64,000 bases of DNA. It comes from Desulfoluna sp942491485. Lineage in GTDB: Bacteria > Desulfobacterota > Desulfobacteria > Desulfobacterales > Desulfolunaceae. This document shows, one piece after another, positions 27,746-36,781 of this stretch; position 1 is the first letter of the stretch, and each line of letters begins with the position of its first letter. The stretch spans positions 1-64,000 of the forward strand of contig CALOAX010000012.1 in the NCBI GenBank assembly GCA_942491485.1. Direction: 5' to 3'. The translations under genes and the position numbers were made by a program. The notes under the pieces were generated by a model, which saw only the letters and a program-made list of their open reading frames with translations, did not search any database and was not told the DNA's origin.

Positions 27746-27973
27746 ATGATGGCCTTTTAAACATATATTGATCATCGGTTAAAAAGTCAGGGTATCGCGC
27801 CGCGATATATTATATATTGAGAGTATGGCAAATCCTGCGTTGGCGATGATCGTTAAAAAAAGCTCGTGTTGTCAGATTTTAACGGGCCCACGTTATCCGA
27901 ATGTGTCTGTCACGGTGACAGGCAACTTTCTGGTGCAACGATGAAACCACGCCACTGCCGCGTGGTTTTTTTT
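27746..27973 (+). ncRNA. Candidate small RNA or leader ending in an orphan terminator
   Basis: A second terminator (AAACCACGC / GCGTGGTTT, then a T-run, 27944-27973) lies 200 bp after the first with no gene between. Upstream are the hairpins CTGTCAC-G-GTGACAG (about 27907-27921) and TATCGCG-C-CGCGATA (about 27793-27807). This could be a small RNA of roughly 100-200 nt, or an attenuator for the phosphorylase gene that follows. No known RNA family is recognised. Confidence 0.35.
27944..27973 (+). terminator. Orphan rho-independent terminator
   Basis: Nine-base-pair stem AAACCACGC/GCGTGGTTT with a 7-nt loop and a run of eight Ts, 78 bp before the phosphorylase start codon. Confidence 0.75.
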
Positions 27974-28050
27974 CTGTAGGCTCTGGATGTGCTTTGAAAC
28001 AGGACTGGGCTTTTCCAAGAGGCCATCATAAAAAAAGGGAGGACGTCAAC

Positions 28051-28776
28051 ATGACAACGGGTATTGTTATCCCCCCAGCGGGACCGGAAATTCCTGAAAA
28101 GGTTATTCTTGTTGCGACTCAGCCTGATTTATCCGAATTGGTCAAGGCCCTCGGTGCAGATGAGATCAAGGGTGTCCCCATGCCAATGCGTTTGTATCGT
28201 GCCGGGGATTCCGTCCTTGCCGGCCCCTTCATGGGGGCCCCTCAGGCGGTGATGCTCTTGGAAAACCTGGTGGCCTGGGGCGGGAAGAATTTCCTTTTTA
28301 CTGGCTGGTGTGGCTCACTTACGGGGCTGCCTGCCATTGGCGACACCCTGCTTGTTACCGGTGCCTGCGTGGATGAGGGGACCTCCCTTCATTATGGCGT
28401 GGAGTCTGTGGGGCACTGTGTGGCTCCCTCTGTCTCCCAAACGGCATTTATACGGGACGCCCTTAAAGGTGCGGGTATCCCTGTTGCCGAAGGCAAAGCC
28501 TGGACCACCGATGCCATTTATCGTGAAACGCCTGAACGAATCAGGCGGTTTCAAGAGCTTGGAGCGGTGGCCGTGGAGATGGAAGCTTCGGCTTTTTTTG
28601 CGGCAGCCTGTTATCGAAAAGTTCGACTCTCTGCATTGATGACGGTTTCCGATGATGTGTCAGGGTTGACCTGGAAAAAAGGGTTTGGCACTCCCCGTTT
28701 TAAAGAGGGGCGGAAGAGGACCCTTGACGCAGTCTGCCTCCTGGCAGGGCAACCCGACTGGGCCCCTAACGCATGA
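28051..28776 (+). CDS. Nucleoside phosphorylase family protein
   Basis: 241 residues of the PNP/UDP phosphorylase fold. FLFTGWCGSLTGLPAIGDTLLVTGACVDEGTSLHYG corresponds to the phosphate- and base-site strand, and AVAVEMEASAFFAAACY is the ribose-binding Met-Glu signature. The substrate (uridine, purine nucleoside or methylthioadenosine/SAH type) cannot be told. The ATG at 28051 is chosen because GGGAGG lies seven bases upstream. The gene stands alone behind an orphan terminator hairpin. Confidence 0.8.
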   Translation: MTTGIVIPPAGPEIPEKVILVATQPDLSELVKALGADEIKGVPMPMRLYRAGDSVLAGPFMGAPQAVMLLENLVAWGGKNFLFTGWCGSLTGLPAIGDTLLVTGACVDEGTSLHYGVESVGHCVAPSVSQTAFIRDALKGAGIPVAEGKAWTTDAIYRETPERIRRFQELGAVAVEMEASAFFAAACYRKVRLSALMTVSDDVSGLTWKKGFGTPRFKEGRKRTLDAVCLLAGQPDWAPNA

Positions 28777-28981
28777 TGTTTTCTTAAAAAGTGTAATCGT
28801 ATAAAAGTTCCCTTAGAAAGCGTCTCGCAACATGATATGGTCATCTCGGTGTCATTGCTGGCGCCGTGTAGTGTGGCGTGTGGCCTGTCTGCCTCTTCGC
28901 AGGGCCACCTTAAAATCAGGGCTGAACACGACTCTTCGGCTTCCTATGCTGACGATATATATTGAATTGTAAACGGACTCT

Positions 28982-30820
28982 ATGAATGAAATTGAACGGC
29001 TCGTCGAGGAGCTGAACCGGCTGAATGAGGCGTACCGAAGCGGTGAACCGCTGGTATCTGATGCGGAATACGATGAGAAGGTCGAGGCCCTGCGTGCCAT
29101 GAACCCGGCCCACCCCTATCTAAAAACGGTGGAGCCGGAGACCTTTAATGGCAGGGGCAAAGTACGCCATCCCTCCCCTATGCTTTCCACTGAAAAAGCG
29201 TATAAAATCGAAGAACTCGAGCGTTTTGTTAATCGGGTGGGTAAAGCTGCGTCCGAGATCGGGGTATCTTCGGTTACCTTTCAGGTCATGGCCAAACTCG
29301 ATGGCCTGGCCGGGCGGGATGACGGCACGGAGTTTGCCACCCGTGGGAACGGTTTTGAAGGGTATGAGATCAGCAGTGCATTTAAAAAGGGGGTGATCCC
29401 CCTCGGAGGGCGCGGCAAGGGGCTCGGTGAGATCGTCATGAGCCTCTCTTACTTTGAAACCCACCTGAAAGAGCATTTTGAACACCCCCGTAACATGGTG
29501 GTGGGCATCATTACCTCGGACGTTCTCAACGAACATGCGCAAAAGGCCCTTGAAGCAGAGGCCGTTCGTTTTGTGCCCTATGCCGAGCTTAAAAAATGGT
29601 CCGGCAGCGGCTCTGAGATGATCGAGCAGATGGATGCCATACGGGAAGAGGTCCTCGGAAACCTGGACTACCCGGTGGATGGCCTTGTGGCGGAAGTGAC
29701 CGATGAAGCACTGCGTGTTCACATGGGGGCCACGAGTCATCACAACCGCTGGCAGATCGCCATCAAAACCCGAGGGGAGAGCGCCGTCACCACGGTGGAG
29801 AACGTCACCTGGCAGGTTGGCAGAACCGGCAAGGTGACCCCGGTGATGGAAGTGTCGCCCGTAAAGGTCTCCGGTGCCACCATCAGGCGCGTCACGGCCC
29901 ATAACCTGGAGAGACTCCGCTCAGAAAAAGTGGGGCCCGGTGCCGAAATCGAGATCATCCGAAGCGGAGAGGTGATTCCCAAGCTGGAGAAGGTCCTGAC
30001 ACCCGCCGACGTTGTCACCATTCCTGAAACCTGCCCCGTCTGTGATTCTGAACTCGTAGAGGATGACAAGTTTCTTCTCTGCGTGAACCCCATGTGCAGC
30101 GCCAAGGCGGAACAGCGTATCATTCATTGGTTTAAAACCCTGGGCAGTGCGGACTGGTTCGGCAAGAAGTCCGTTCAAAAGCTTGTGGAAAAAGGCTACG
30201 ACACCCTTGAAAAGATTTACAGACTGAGGGCCATTGAGTTCCAGGCCCTGGGCTTTGGCCCGGTCCAATCGGAAAACCTCTACAACGCCCTGGGCATCAG
30301 TCGCACGGAGTCGGTGGAAGACTGGCGCTTTTTAGCAGCCTTCGGCATTCGCAGCCTGGGCAAAAGCGAGGCCCGAAACCTTCTGGGGGTCTATCCCCTT
30401 GCCGAGCTTATTGAAAAGACGGGGGACGAGATTCTTGCCGCTGAAATCCGGGGGTTCAAAGAGGCCAAGTGCGAGAACATCGGAACCGGCCTGAGCCAGG
30501 TACGGGAGACCATCCGCCACATGCTTGACCTCGGATTTGTTCTCACAGCCACCCCCCTCTCTGCGGATGAAGAAGAGGTTGCAACGGATTCCCCCCTCTC
30601 CGGCAAAGGCCTGGTCTTCACCGGCAAGATGGTGCGGGGAAGCCGGGAGGAGATGCAGGAGATGGCTCGCACAAAAGGGGCTGTGGTTCAATCCTCCGTC
30701 TCCGGGAAAACCGATTACCTCGTCTGCGGCGCCAACGTGGGTGCCAAAAAAATCGAAAAAGCCCAGGAAAAAGGCGTGGAAGTCATCGACGAGAACCGCT
30801 TTTATGAGCTTGTCGAATAA
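28982..30820 (+). CDS. ligA: NAD-dependent DNA ligase, short divergent LigA
   Basis: 612 residues against about 670 for typical LigA. Domain Ia (VSDAEYDEKVEAL) and the HPSPMLSTEKAY segment precede the adenylation site AKLDG (Lys105). Further motifs are TRGNGFEG, DYPVDGLVAEV, the OB-fold segment TWQVGRTGKVTPVMEVSPVKVSGATIRRVTAHN and GAEIEIIRSGEVIPK. A four-Cys zinc finger (CPVC...CVNPMC), HhH repeats and a C-terminal BRCT (LSGKGLVFTGKM...DYLVCG) complete it. The GRDDGTE region is shorter than in housekeeping LigA, so this may be a second ligase. The left end of element E4 starts two bases after the stop. Confidence 0.88.
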   Translation: MNEIERLVEELNRLNEAYRSGEPLVSDAEYDEKVEALRAMNPAHPYLKTVEPETFNGRGKVRHPSPMLSTEKAYKIEELERFVNRVGKAASEIGVSSVTFQVMAKLDGLAGRDDGTEFATRGNGFEGYEISSAFKKGVIPLGGRGKGLGEIVMSLSYFETHLKEHFEHPRNMVVGIITSDVLNEHAQKALEAEAVRFVPYAELKKWSGSGSEMIEQMDAIREEVLGNLDYPVDGLVAEVTDEALRVHMGATSHHNRWQIAIKTRGESAVTTVENVTWQVGRTGKVTPVMEVSPVKVSGATIRRVTAHNLERLRSEKVGPGAEIEIIRSGEVIPKLEKVLTPADVVTIPETCPVCDSELVEDDKFLLCVNPMCSAKAEQRIIHWFKTLGSADWFGKKSVQKLVEKGYDTLEKIYRLRAIEFQALGFGPVQSENLYNALGISRTESVEDWRFLAAFGIRSLGKSEARNLLGVYPLAELIEKTGDEILAAEIRGFKEAKCENIGTGLSQVRETIRHMLDLGFVLTATPLSADEEEVATDSPLSGKGLVFTGKMVRGSREEMQEMARTKGAVVQSSVSGKTDYLVCGANVGAKKIEKAQEKGVEVIDENRFYELVE

Positions 30821-30822
30821 AA

Positions 30823-31073
30823 CCAGGGGATGATCCCCTGGACCCCAGGTCTGCGAATGCGCGCCAGATTGCTGTACGATAGGCAGTATCGCGTCCGCAT
30901 TCGCACCACGTGCGGCATCATGCAACGTGCGTCATTAATGTATAAGCTGTAGTAGCTCATTATAAATGAAAAGCAGCCCCTTCAATGGCTTTGAGATACA
31001 AGTAGCCATAAGGGGGCTGCAACCGGAAAGTTTTTTGCGGAGCTTTTTTTCAAAAAAGCGACCCGCCGGAGGC
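30823..31073. repeat. Composite intergenic element E4 (B-type left without cap, D right)
   Basis: The left end is hairpin CCAGGGGAT-GATCCCCTGG at 30823-30841 followed by module B sequence; its 12-bp cap is missing, perhaps lost to the ligA end. The right end is GCCGGAGGC-type (ends 31073) with module D: AGCTTTTTTTCAAAAAAGC flanked by GCGGAG and CGACCCGCCGG. It fills the ligA to dynamin gap. Confidence 0.7.
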
Positions 31074-31097
31074 AATAATCACGCAGGTAAGGTGAGT

Positions 31098-33332
31098 ATG
31101 AAGCGATACAAGGAGTTGAAAGAGGAGATTCTCAAGGCTGGCCGAGATTTCAGGGCTCTTTTTGCCGAGGCGGCAAAAACGATGCCCGTGCCTTCCGGAA
31201 CCTTTGACCGATGGGGAAAGACCCTTGACGGGATTGACCGCCAGATCGAAGATGAGAGTTTTCGTGTGGCCGTTGTCGGTCCTATTAAGTCCGGGAAGAG
31301 TACCTTTGTAAACTCTCTGCTCAAGGGGGATTACCTCAAGCGGGGAGCCGGTGTGGTCACCTCCATCGTCACCCGAATTCACCACGGCGAGACCCTGGCC
31401 TCAGAACTCACTTTTAAAAGTTGGGATGAGATCAACCGCGAGATTACCCATGCCGCCGAATTGCTTCCAGGCATCGAACTGTCCACTGGAGAAACCCCCT
31501 TTGATCTGCGCAAAGAGGGGCACCGAGCTGAGCTCTCCAATGTTTTAGAAAGCCTCTCCCGGGACCTTCTTATAACCGAAGATGCCCGGAACGTTCACAC
31601 CGTGCTTTTGACCTCCTACTTAAAGGGGTATCAGCGCATGGAAAGCCTTATTGGGCCTGATGCGGTGATTCGGCGCTTTGAAGGGGAGGACTTCTCCTCA
31701 CATCGGGATTATTCCGGGGACGAGGTGCTGGCAGTATACCTCAAGGACGTCTCCCTCACCATCGACACGGTCACCTGGGATGCCTCGGTAGAAATTGCCG
31801 ATTGCCAGGGCAGTGATTCGCCGAACCCTCTGCACCTTGCCATGATTCAGGACTACCTTGTCTACGCTGACCTTCTCGTTTACGTGATCAGCTCACGTAC
31901 CGGCCTGCGTCGTGCAGACATTCGCTTCCTGACCATGATCCGGGAGATGGGCATCGCCGACAACACCACCTTTGTGGTGAACTGCGATTTTTCCGAGCAC
32001 GAGTCGGTGGAAAACATGGAGAGCATCGTCGCCAAAATCACCGAGGAGCTCACCCTGCTTATCCCCGAGCCGGAGGTTCACACCGTCTCCGCCCTGTATC
32101 AGCTGTTTACCGCCCTTGAACCGGGGCTGTCCGAACGTGATCGCATGCGCCTTGAGCAGTGGCGGCTGGACGACGCCTTCAGCAATGCGTCCGTGGGGGG
32201 CATGGACGGCTTTATGAAAGCCCTGGAAGAGAAGCTTACCCTCCAGAAGTTCTTTATTGCTCTGAACAACCACGCCGAGCGGCAGATGATGATCGCAAGT
32301 GGGGTGAACCAGTGGATTACCCTGAACAGGGAGATGCTCTCCCGGGATCGGGACAGCGCCTCGCGACTTGTCTCCGGCCTGACGCATCAGCTCGAGAAAA
32401 TGGAGCATGTCAAGACCATGATTCGCAGCACCCTGGACGGCGCCCTAAAGAAGGTCAAGGGTGACATCTCAGGGGACGTCGACCGCTTCTTTGACGACTC
32501 CAAGGGGCAGCTGGTGACCGACATCATGAATCACGTCAAAAACTATGCCCCGGACCATGAAAAATACTGCACGGATGATGAGGAAGATGATGCCTTTATC
32601 AAGGCCATGGGCGCCGTGCACCGGGATTTCCGTCAGAGTGTCGATGGGTTTTTGTCTGAGCAGATCAACCCTCGGATTATCGGTCTCACCAAAGAACTCG
32701 AAGACGCCCTCAATGACGACCTGAACAACATCACCGCGCCCTATGGACTGATGATCAATGATGTCCTGGGCGAGTACCGACTGGCCGTGGAAGAGCTTGG
32801 TATCACCCTGGGTGACGATGTGGCCCCTGAGCTGCCCGATATCGATATGGAAATGGCCCGCAAAGTATCCGGAATCCATTTTCCTTCCGTCTCCACCGTT
32901 CTGGAGTACTCCTTGAGGGTACGGGCCGAAGCGATGTTGCGTTTTGGTGCCTACAACATCGTGAACCTGGTCAAACGCTTTCTCAGCAAGCCTCAAAAGG
33001 GCCGCACCGAGCTGTGTGCCAAGGCCCTTGCCGATGGCATGAACCGCACCCGGAAAGAGGCGGTGGAAGCCATTGGTCAACACCTTGGAAGCTACAAGGA
33101 GAACCTGAAGTTCCAATACTTCTACAAGCTGGCCGATGCCCTTGCGGACCAGCTTTTTGAACGCTACGCCGAAGGCTTTCATGACTATATCGGCGAACTG
33201 GGGGAGCTCACCCGGCGCGTGGATGAGACCGGCAAAGACAAAGAAGCCGTCCTTGATGCCCTTGGCGCCATGGAAAAAGAGGCGATCCGCGTCTTCAGAA
33301 ACGTCGATCAGGTCAAAATGATGATTGAGTAA
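31098..33332 (+). CDS. Dynamin-like GTPase
   Basis: 744 residues. The GTPase domain has P-loop GPIKSGKST at 61-69, a switch Thr in GVVTSIVTRI, G3-like VEIADCQGSD where a DxxG is expected, and VVNCDFSEHE at the G4 position. The remaining ~450 residues are helical with coiled-coil-like stretches, as in bacterial dynamin-like proteins that remodel membranes. No transmembrane helix is clear; residues near RFGAYNIVNLVKRFLSKP could be a membrane paddle. Bacterial dynamins are often encoded in pairs, but only one is here. The ATG at 31098 follows AAGGTGA and is just outside element E4. Role unknown. Confidence 0.8.
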   Translation: MKRYKELKEEILKAGRDFRALFAEAAKTMPVPSGTFDRWGKTLDGIDRQIEDESFRVAVVGPIKSGKSTFVNSLLKGDYLKRGAGVVTSIVTRIHHGETLASELTFKSWDEINREITHAAELLPGIELSTGETPFDLRKEGHRAELSNVLESLSRDLLITEDARNVHTVLLTSYLKGYQRMESLIGPDAVIRRFEGEDFSSHRDYSGDEVLAVYLKDVSLTIDTVTWDASVEIADCQGSDSPNPLHLAMIQDYLVYADLLVYVISSRTGLRRADIRFLTMIREMGIADNTTFVVNCDFSEHESVENMESIVAKITEELTLLIPEPEVHTVSALYQLFTALEPGLSERDRMRLEQWRLDDAFSNASVGGMDGFMKALEEKLTLQKFFIALNNHAERQMMIASGVNQWITLNREMLSRDRDSASRLVSGLTHQLEKMEHVKTMIRSTLDGALKKVKGDISGDVDRFFDDSKGQLVTDIMNHVKNYAPDHEKYCTDDEEDDAFIKAMGAVHRDFRQSVDGFLSEQINPRIIGLTKELEDALNDDLNNITAPYGLMINDVLGEYRLAVEELGITLGDDVAPELPDIDMEMARKVSGIHFPSVSTVLEYSLRVRAEAMLRFGAYNIVNLVKRFLSKPQKGRTELCAKALADGMNRTRKEAVEAIGQHLGSYKENLKFQYFYKLADALADQLFERYAEGFHDYIGELGELTRRVDETGKDKEAVLDALGAMEKEAIRVFRNVDQVKMMIE

Positions 33333-33344
33333 TCGTGTGATGAT

Positions 33345-33635
33345 GCCTCCGGCGGCCCTGCCGGGGGCCAAACTTTTGAAAAGTTTGATAAACAGGTTTT
33401 GAGTCGGAACACATATATGGCTCCCCGGTCACTATATTATTCGTGGGTTTACGTGTGATTAAGCCAAAACAACACCGTGGCCTTCACCTCTCGGACAGCC
33501 GGGGAAGACGACACAGATAAGGCCGTTATAGAAACCCACGGGCTATGCCCGTCAGCGAATGTGAGCGACCCGAGGAACGAGGGTTCGGAGCATTCGCAAC
33601 CTGCTTTCGAGGTGGCACACCTCGCCGCCGGAGGC
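33345..33635. repeat. Composite intergenic element E5 (A left, B/C hybrid right)
   Basis: Left terminus GCCTCCGGCGGC (33345-33356) with intact module A (palindrome CAAACTTTTGAAAAGTTTG). Right terminus GCCGCCGGAGGC (33624-33635) with CGAGGTGTGCCACCTCG, then stem GCGAATG/CATTCGC around the conserved CCTCGTTCCTCGGG core, then ACGGGC/GCCCGT, so it mixes C-type and B-type parts. It lies 12 bp after the dynamin stop and 26 bp before the GNAT start. Confidence 0.85.
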
Positions 33636-33661
33636 ACACTTTTTTAGGAAAGAGAATAGAT

Positions 33662-34156
33662 ATGTCGTTGGTTTTTCGAAATGCGCAGTTGAGTGATCTG
33701 GATGTGTGTCATCGTATTGAAGCGTCAAGGTATCCTGAGGATGAAGCGGCGAGCCGTGGGAATATTGAAAAACGGATTTTTGCGTTTTCCGAAGGCTTTC
33801 TCGTGGCTGAACAGGGCGGTCAGGTTGTGGGGTTTGTCAACGCAGGTGCCACATCCAAGGTGGATCTTGCCGATGAAGAGATCAAGGCCATGATCGGCCA
33901 TGAGCCCGAAGGGGAGAACCTGGTCATCATGTCCGTGGTGGTGGATGAGAAGGTGGCCGGAACTGGGATTGCCGGTAAATTGATGCAGGCCTATGTGTCA
34001 CAAGCGTGGGATCAGGGCCGCAAGGCGATATTTCTCCTCTGCAAGACACACCTGATTCCGTTCTATGAAAAATTTGGTTTTGCTTGGGTCTGCAAATCCG
34101 CCTCCACCCACGGTGGCGCCGAATGGCATGAAATGGCCGCTCAGATTCCGGATTAA
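33662..34156 (+). CDS. GNAT-family N-acetyltransferase
   Basis: 164 residues of one GNAT domain. The acetyl-CoA loop is VVVDEKVAGTGIAGKLMQAYVSQA and the last strand is PFYEKFGFAWVCKSASTHGG. The layout resembles arylalkylamine (AANAT-like) acetyltransferases. Substrate unknown. AGGAAAGAG lies six bases before the ATG. The gene sits between elements E5 and E6 and is convergent with panF. Confidence 0.82.
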   Translation: MSLVFRNAQLSDLDVCHRIEASRYPEDEAASRGNIEKRIFAFSEGFLVAEQGGQVVGFVNAGATSKVDLADEEIKAMIGHEPEGENLVIMSVVVDEKVAGTGIAGKLMQAYVSQAWDQGRKAIFLLCKTHLIPFYEKFGFAWVCKSASTHGGAEWHEMAAQIPD

Positions 34157-34180
34157 GGTAAGCCGAAGACAAGAAAGCAT

Positions 34181-34559
34181 GCCTCCGGCGGCAAGGGGGG
34201 CAAAGCCACATTAGGCAAAATACCTTGAAAGCAGGTTGCGGATGCATTTTGTCCCTCGTTCCTCGGGGCAAACCCTATCCGCCTTTAGTGGGGAACTGAT
34301 TTAGGGCGTTCGTGTAAGAGCTCTTTGTTAAACCCACTTTTTAGATCTGGTAAACGTTTGACCGCCGGAGGTTTTGATTCGATAAAAAACGCCCCGTGAG
34401 CACTCCTTCAGGAGTATTCACGGGGCGTTCTTGCTTAGGTCATATGCTTACTCAGGTGAGATTCCTTGATTATGGTTTACGAATGCAATTGGCCCGAGGA
34501 ACGAGGGGCAATTGCATTCGCATCCAGCTTTCGAGGTGGCTCACCTCGCCGCCGGAGGC
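34181..34559. repeat. Composite intergenic element E6 (C-like left, C right), overlapping the 3' end of panF
   Basis: Left terminus GCCTCCGGCGGC at 34181-34192, with a partly decayed C half (GCGGAT/ATCCGC arms around TCCCTCGTTCCTCGGGG). Right terminus GCCGCCGGAGGC at 34548-34559, with CGAGGTG/CACCTCG and 12-bp perfect arms (34480-34491 / 34509-34520) around a 17-nt core. The panF terminator lies in its middle and the last panF codons in its right end. Confidence 0.85.
34384..34429 (-). terminator. Rho-independent terminator of yhdT-panF
   Basis: Read on the minus strand: AACGCCCCGTGA, inner arm ACTCC/GGAGT, TCACGGGGCGTT, then six Ts. It lies about 110 bp after the panF stop, inside element E6. 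Confidence 0.75.
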
Positions 34560-36058
34560 ACGCTTTTTCCTGTTCCCCAGAACAGATCCAATGTGGACTC
34601 GTCGGGTTTTGGGGTGAGAAGGCTCACCAGCACGAAGACGCCGAGGGTGATGGCGAGGACCGGGACGATGACGTGCATGCCGGCCACGCGCTTGATGAAG
34701 GTGGCGAAATAGAAGTAGGAGCCCACCCCGACGGCCATTGCTGCCATGGCGCCGTATGCGTTGGCTCGTTTCCAGTAGAGTCCCAGGATCAGTGGCCAGA
34801 GGAAGGCAGCCTGAAGCCCCCCGAAGGCGAAGAGGTTGAGCCAGACGATAAGGTCCGGTGGGTTGAACGACGCGCCGAAGACGATGATCCCGAGGATCGC
34901 CGTGGTGATGAAGCTCAAACGTTGGACACCGTTTTGTTGCTCCTTACTCTCCGTGGGCTTGGGATTTTCAGGGGTCTCTTTTTTCACGTAGTTGATGTAG
35001 AGGTCTTTCACGATGGTGGCCGATGCGAGGATGAGCTGCGAGTCGATGGTACTCATGATGGCGGCCAGGGGGCCTGCCAGGAAGATTCCGGCAAAGACCG
35101 GAGGCAGGACCTTTAAGGTGAGGGCAGGCATGATTTTGTCCCCCACGGTGAGGCCGGGAACGATGACCCGCCCGAAGGCACCGCACAGGTGCATGCCCAG
35201 CATGAGAAACCCCAGGACGAAGGTCCCCACAATGATGGCCCGGTGCATGGCTCGGCTGTCTTTGTAGCCAAAGCATCGCACGGCGGTGTGGGGAATGCCG
35301 ATGACACCGAAGCAGACCAGCACCCAGAATGAAAGAATAAAGGGCTTGCTTAAAAAGCCGTTGGGGCCTGAGGGCGTTATCAGTGCAGGATCAACAGCAT
35401 GAAGGGACTCCACCAGATTTGGAATGCCGCCGCCTGCCTTGATCACCCCGAAGAGCAGGGCGGTGGTGCCGATCATCATCACCACGCCCTGCACGGCATC
35501 TGTTAAAGCCACTGCCCGGAACCCGCCGATGGTGGTGTAGAGCACAACGGTGGAGGCAAAGATAATCAGGCCGGTGTTGTACGACAGGCCGGTCATCCCT
35601 TCAAAGAGCCGGGCGCCTCCCACAAACTGAGCCACCATGGCGGCGATAAAGAAGATCACCAGGGCAAGGGATCCGAAGATCACCACCCACTTGTTGTTGT
35701 AGCGGGCGCGCAGGATGTCGTTGATGGTGACGGCGTTGATGCGCCTTGCGATGATGGCGTATTTCTTTCCGAGGACGCTCAGGGAGAGCCAGGCCGCAGG
35801 CAGTTGGATCATGGCGAGGAGCACCCAGCCGAGGCCCATTTTGTATGCAACCCCGGGGCCTCCGATAAAGCTGCTTGCACTTGCATAGGTGGCAACCAGG
35901 GTCATGGCCAAAACAAAGCCTCCCATGTTTCGGCTGCCGATGAAGTACTCTTCAAGGAAGTTGTCGCTTTTTGAGAGAATGCGGTTGGCGTAGGCTGCGA
36001 GAATGTAGACCAGGATGAGGTAGCCGATAAGAGGCACAATGATGGATGACTGAATCAT
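34541..36058 (-). CDS. panF: Sodium/pantothenate symporter
   Basis: 505 residues, a solute:sodium symporter with 12-13 membrane helices. The diagnostic PanF stretches EYFIGSRNMGGFVLAMTLVA, ASSFIGGPGVAYKMGLGWVL, MIQLPAAWLSLSVLGKKYA and FWVLVCFGVIGIPHTAVRC agree closely with E. coli PanF as I remember it. It imports pantothenate, the CoA precursor, with Na+. The start overlaps the yhdT stop (ATGA), as in the enterobacterial yhdT-panF operon. The last residues (VPPAAR) and the stop codon are encoded by the right end of repeat element E6, so the original C-terminus has been replaced or extended. Confidence 0.93.
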   Translation of the reverse strand: MIQSSIIVPLIGYLILVYILAAYANRILSKSDNFLEEYFIGSRNMGGFVLAMTLVATYASASSFIGGPGVAYKMGLGWVLLAMIQLPAAWLSLSVLGKKYAIIARRINAVTINDILRARYNNKWVVIFGSLALVIFFIAAMVAQFVGGARLFEGMTGLSYNTGLIIFASTVVLYTTIGGFRAVALTDAVQGVVMMIGTTALLFGVIKAGGGIPNLVESLHAVDPALITPSGPNGFLSKPFILSFWVLVCFGVIGIPHTAVRCFGYKDSRAMHRAIIVGTFVLGFLMLGMHLCGAFGRVIVPGLTVGDKIMPALTLKVLPPVFAGIFLAGPLAAIMSTIDSQLILASATIVKDLYINYVKKETPENPKPTESKEQQNGVQRLSFITTAILGIIVFGASFNPPDLIVWLNLFAFGGLQAAFLWPLILGLYWKRANAYGAMAAMAVGVGSYFYFATFIKRVAGMHVIVPVLAITLGVFVLVSLLTPKPDESTLDLFWGTGKSVPPAAR

Positions 36059-36339
36059 GCGTCACCTCCCGTGTTCTCCTCGCATTTGTCAAGGGAGACC
36101 TCTTTGAAGAGAAAGCGCACCATCAGGGCGGCCAGAAAGGCAAACACAAGAAACCCAGCTATGCAGCTGTAAAAGAACCATGCCGGAAAACCAAGAACGT
36201 AGGTGTATTCAGAGACCGGCGCATCTCCAAATCCGTAAGCTGTGGCATACCACCAGATAAAATAGGCCAGGCTCAAGACAACTGCGATCACAGCTTCTTT
36301 GTTGGCTTGAATAAACCGTCTGTCTGTTTTTCGTTCCAT
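36055..36339 (-). CDS. yhdT: YhdT family (DUF997) small membrane protein
   Basis: 94 residues with two membrane helices (EAVIAVVLSLAYFIWWYATAY and WFFYSCIAGFLVFAFLAALMVRFLF). The N-terminus MERKTDRRFIQANKEA corresponds to E. coli YhdT, so the ATG at 36339 is preferred over one at 36390. It overlaps panF by four bases. YhdT accompanies PanF in many genomes and may be an accessory subunit of the symporter, which is unproven. Confidence 0.85.
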   Translation of the reverse strand: MERKTDRRFIQANKEAVIAVVLSLAYFIWWYATAYGFGDAPVSEYTYVLGFPAWFFYSCIAGFLVFAFLAALMVRFLFKEVSLDKCEENTGGDA

Positions 36340-36781
36340 CTGCAACAATTCCCCTCCCAAAATCCCAAGATTATATTGTGACGGATGCATCGTCCATCAC
36401 AGCAATCACCTTTCGAACTCTTTAAACACAGCTGCCTTCGGTGGGGTTCCGAGTCGTTCTGGTACCCCTGATATGAAGGTTTGCATCGCTAACCAAGCCC
36501 CGGTAGCTGTGCTCTATACCTGTTTGGCCCTCATTATCAAAGCCCAAAATGAACCGGGCTCCAATAGCTTCAGGTTTTCAGTAGTAAAGAGTTTGGGAAC
36601 CATACCATGTTCATCGTGTTTGTGACTATACTATTTCAAAAATAGAATGCGTATTCTATCTAATATAAAAGGGCATTAAAAAAGGCTGGAAAATCCCGGG
36701 GAGGGATTTCCCAGCCTCATTCCGCTGGTCAAGGCCGGAGAGACTTAACCGAGGAGGTGGCCTCTGTCAGGGAGGGGGAAG
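36340..36781. other. Intergenic region between yhdT and the porin gene
   Basis: This 440-bp gap should hold the yhdT-panF promoter, but no convincing pair was found. It contains a palindrome ATAGAAT-GCGT-ATTCTAT at 36642-36659 and the porin terminator. No gene is visible. Confidence 0.5.
36678..36716 (-). terminator. Rho-independent terminator of the porin gene
   Basis: On the minus strand GGCTGGGAAATCCC pairs with GGGATTTTCCAGCC, followed by six Ts. It is 66 bp after the porin stop codon. Confidence 0.85.

Noticed and set aside
34396..34617. Short plus-strand frames reading through repeat elements (peptides like RGTRGNCIRIQLSRWLTSPPEA)
   Set aside because: The same peptide recurs wherever module C occurs, in various frames and strands, with no RBS; it is translated repeat.
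36642..36659. Palindrome ATAGAAT-GCGT-ATTCTAT as a regulator operator for yhdT-panF
   Set aside because: Too distant (about 300 bp) from the gene start and with no promoter nearby; kept only as a note in the gap entry.
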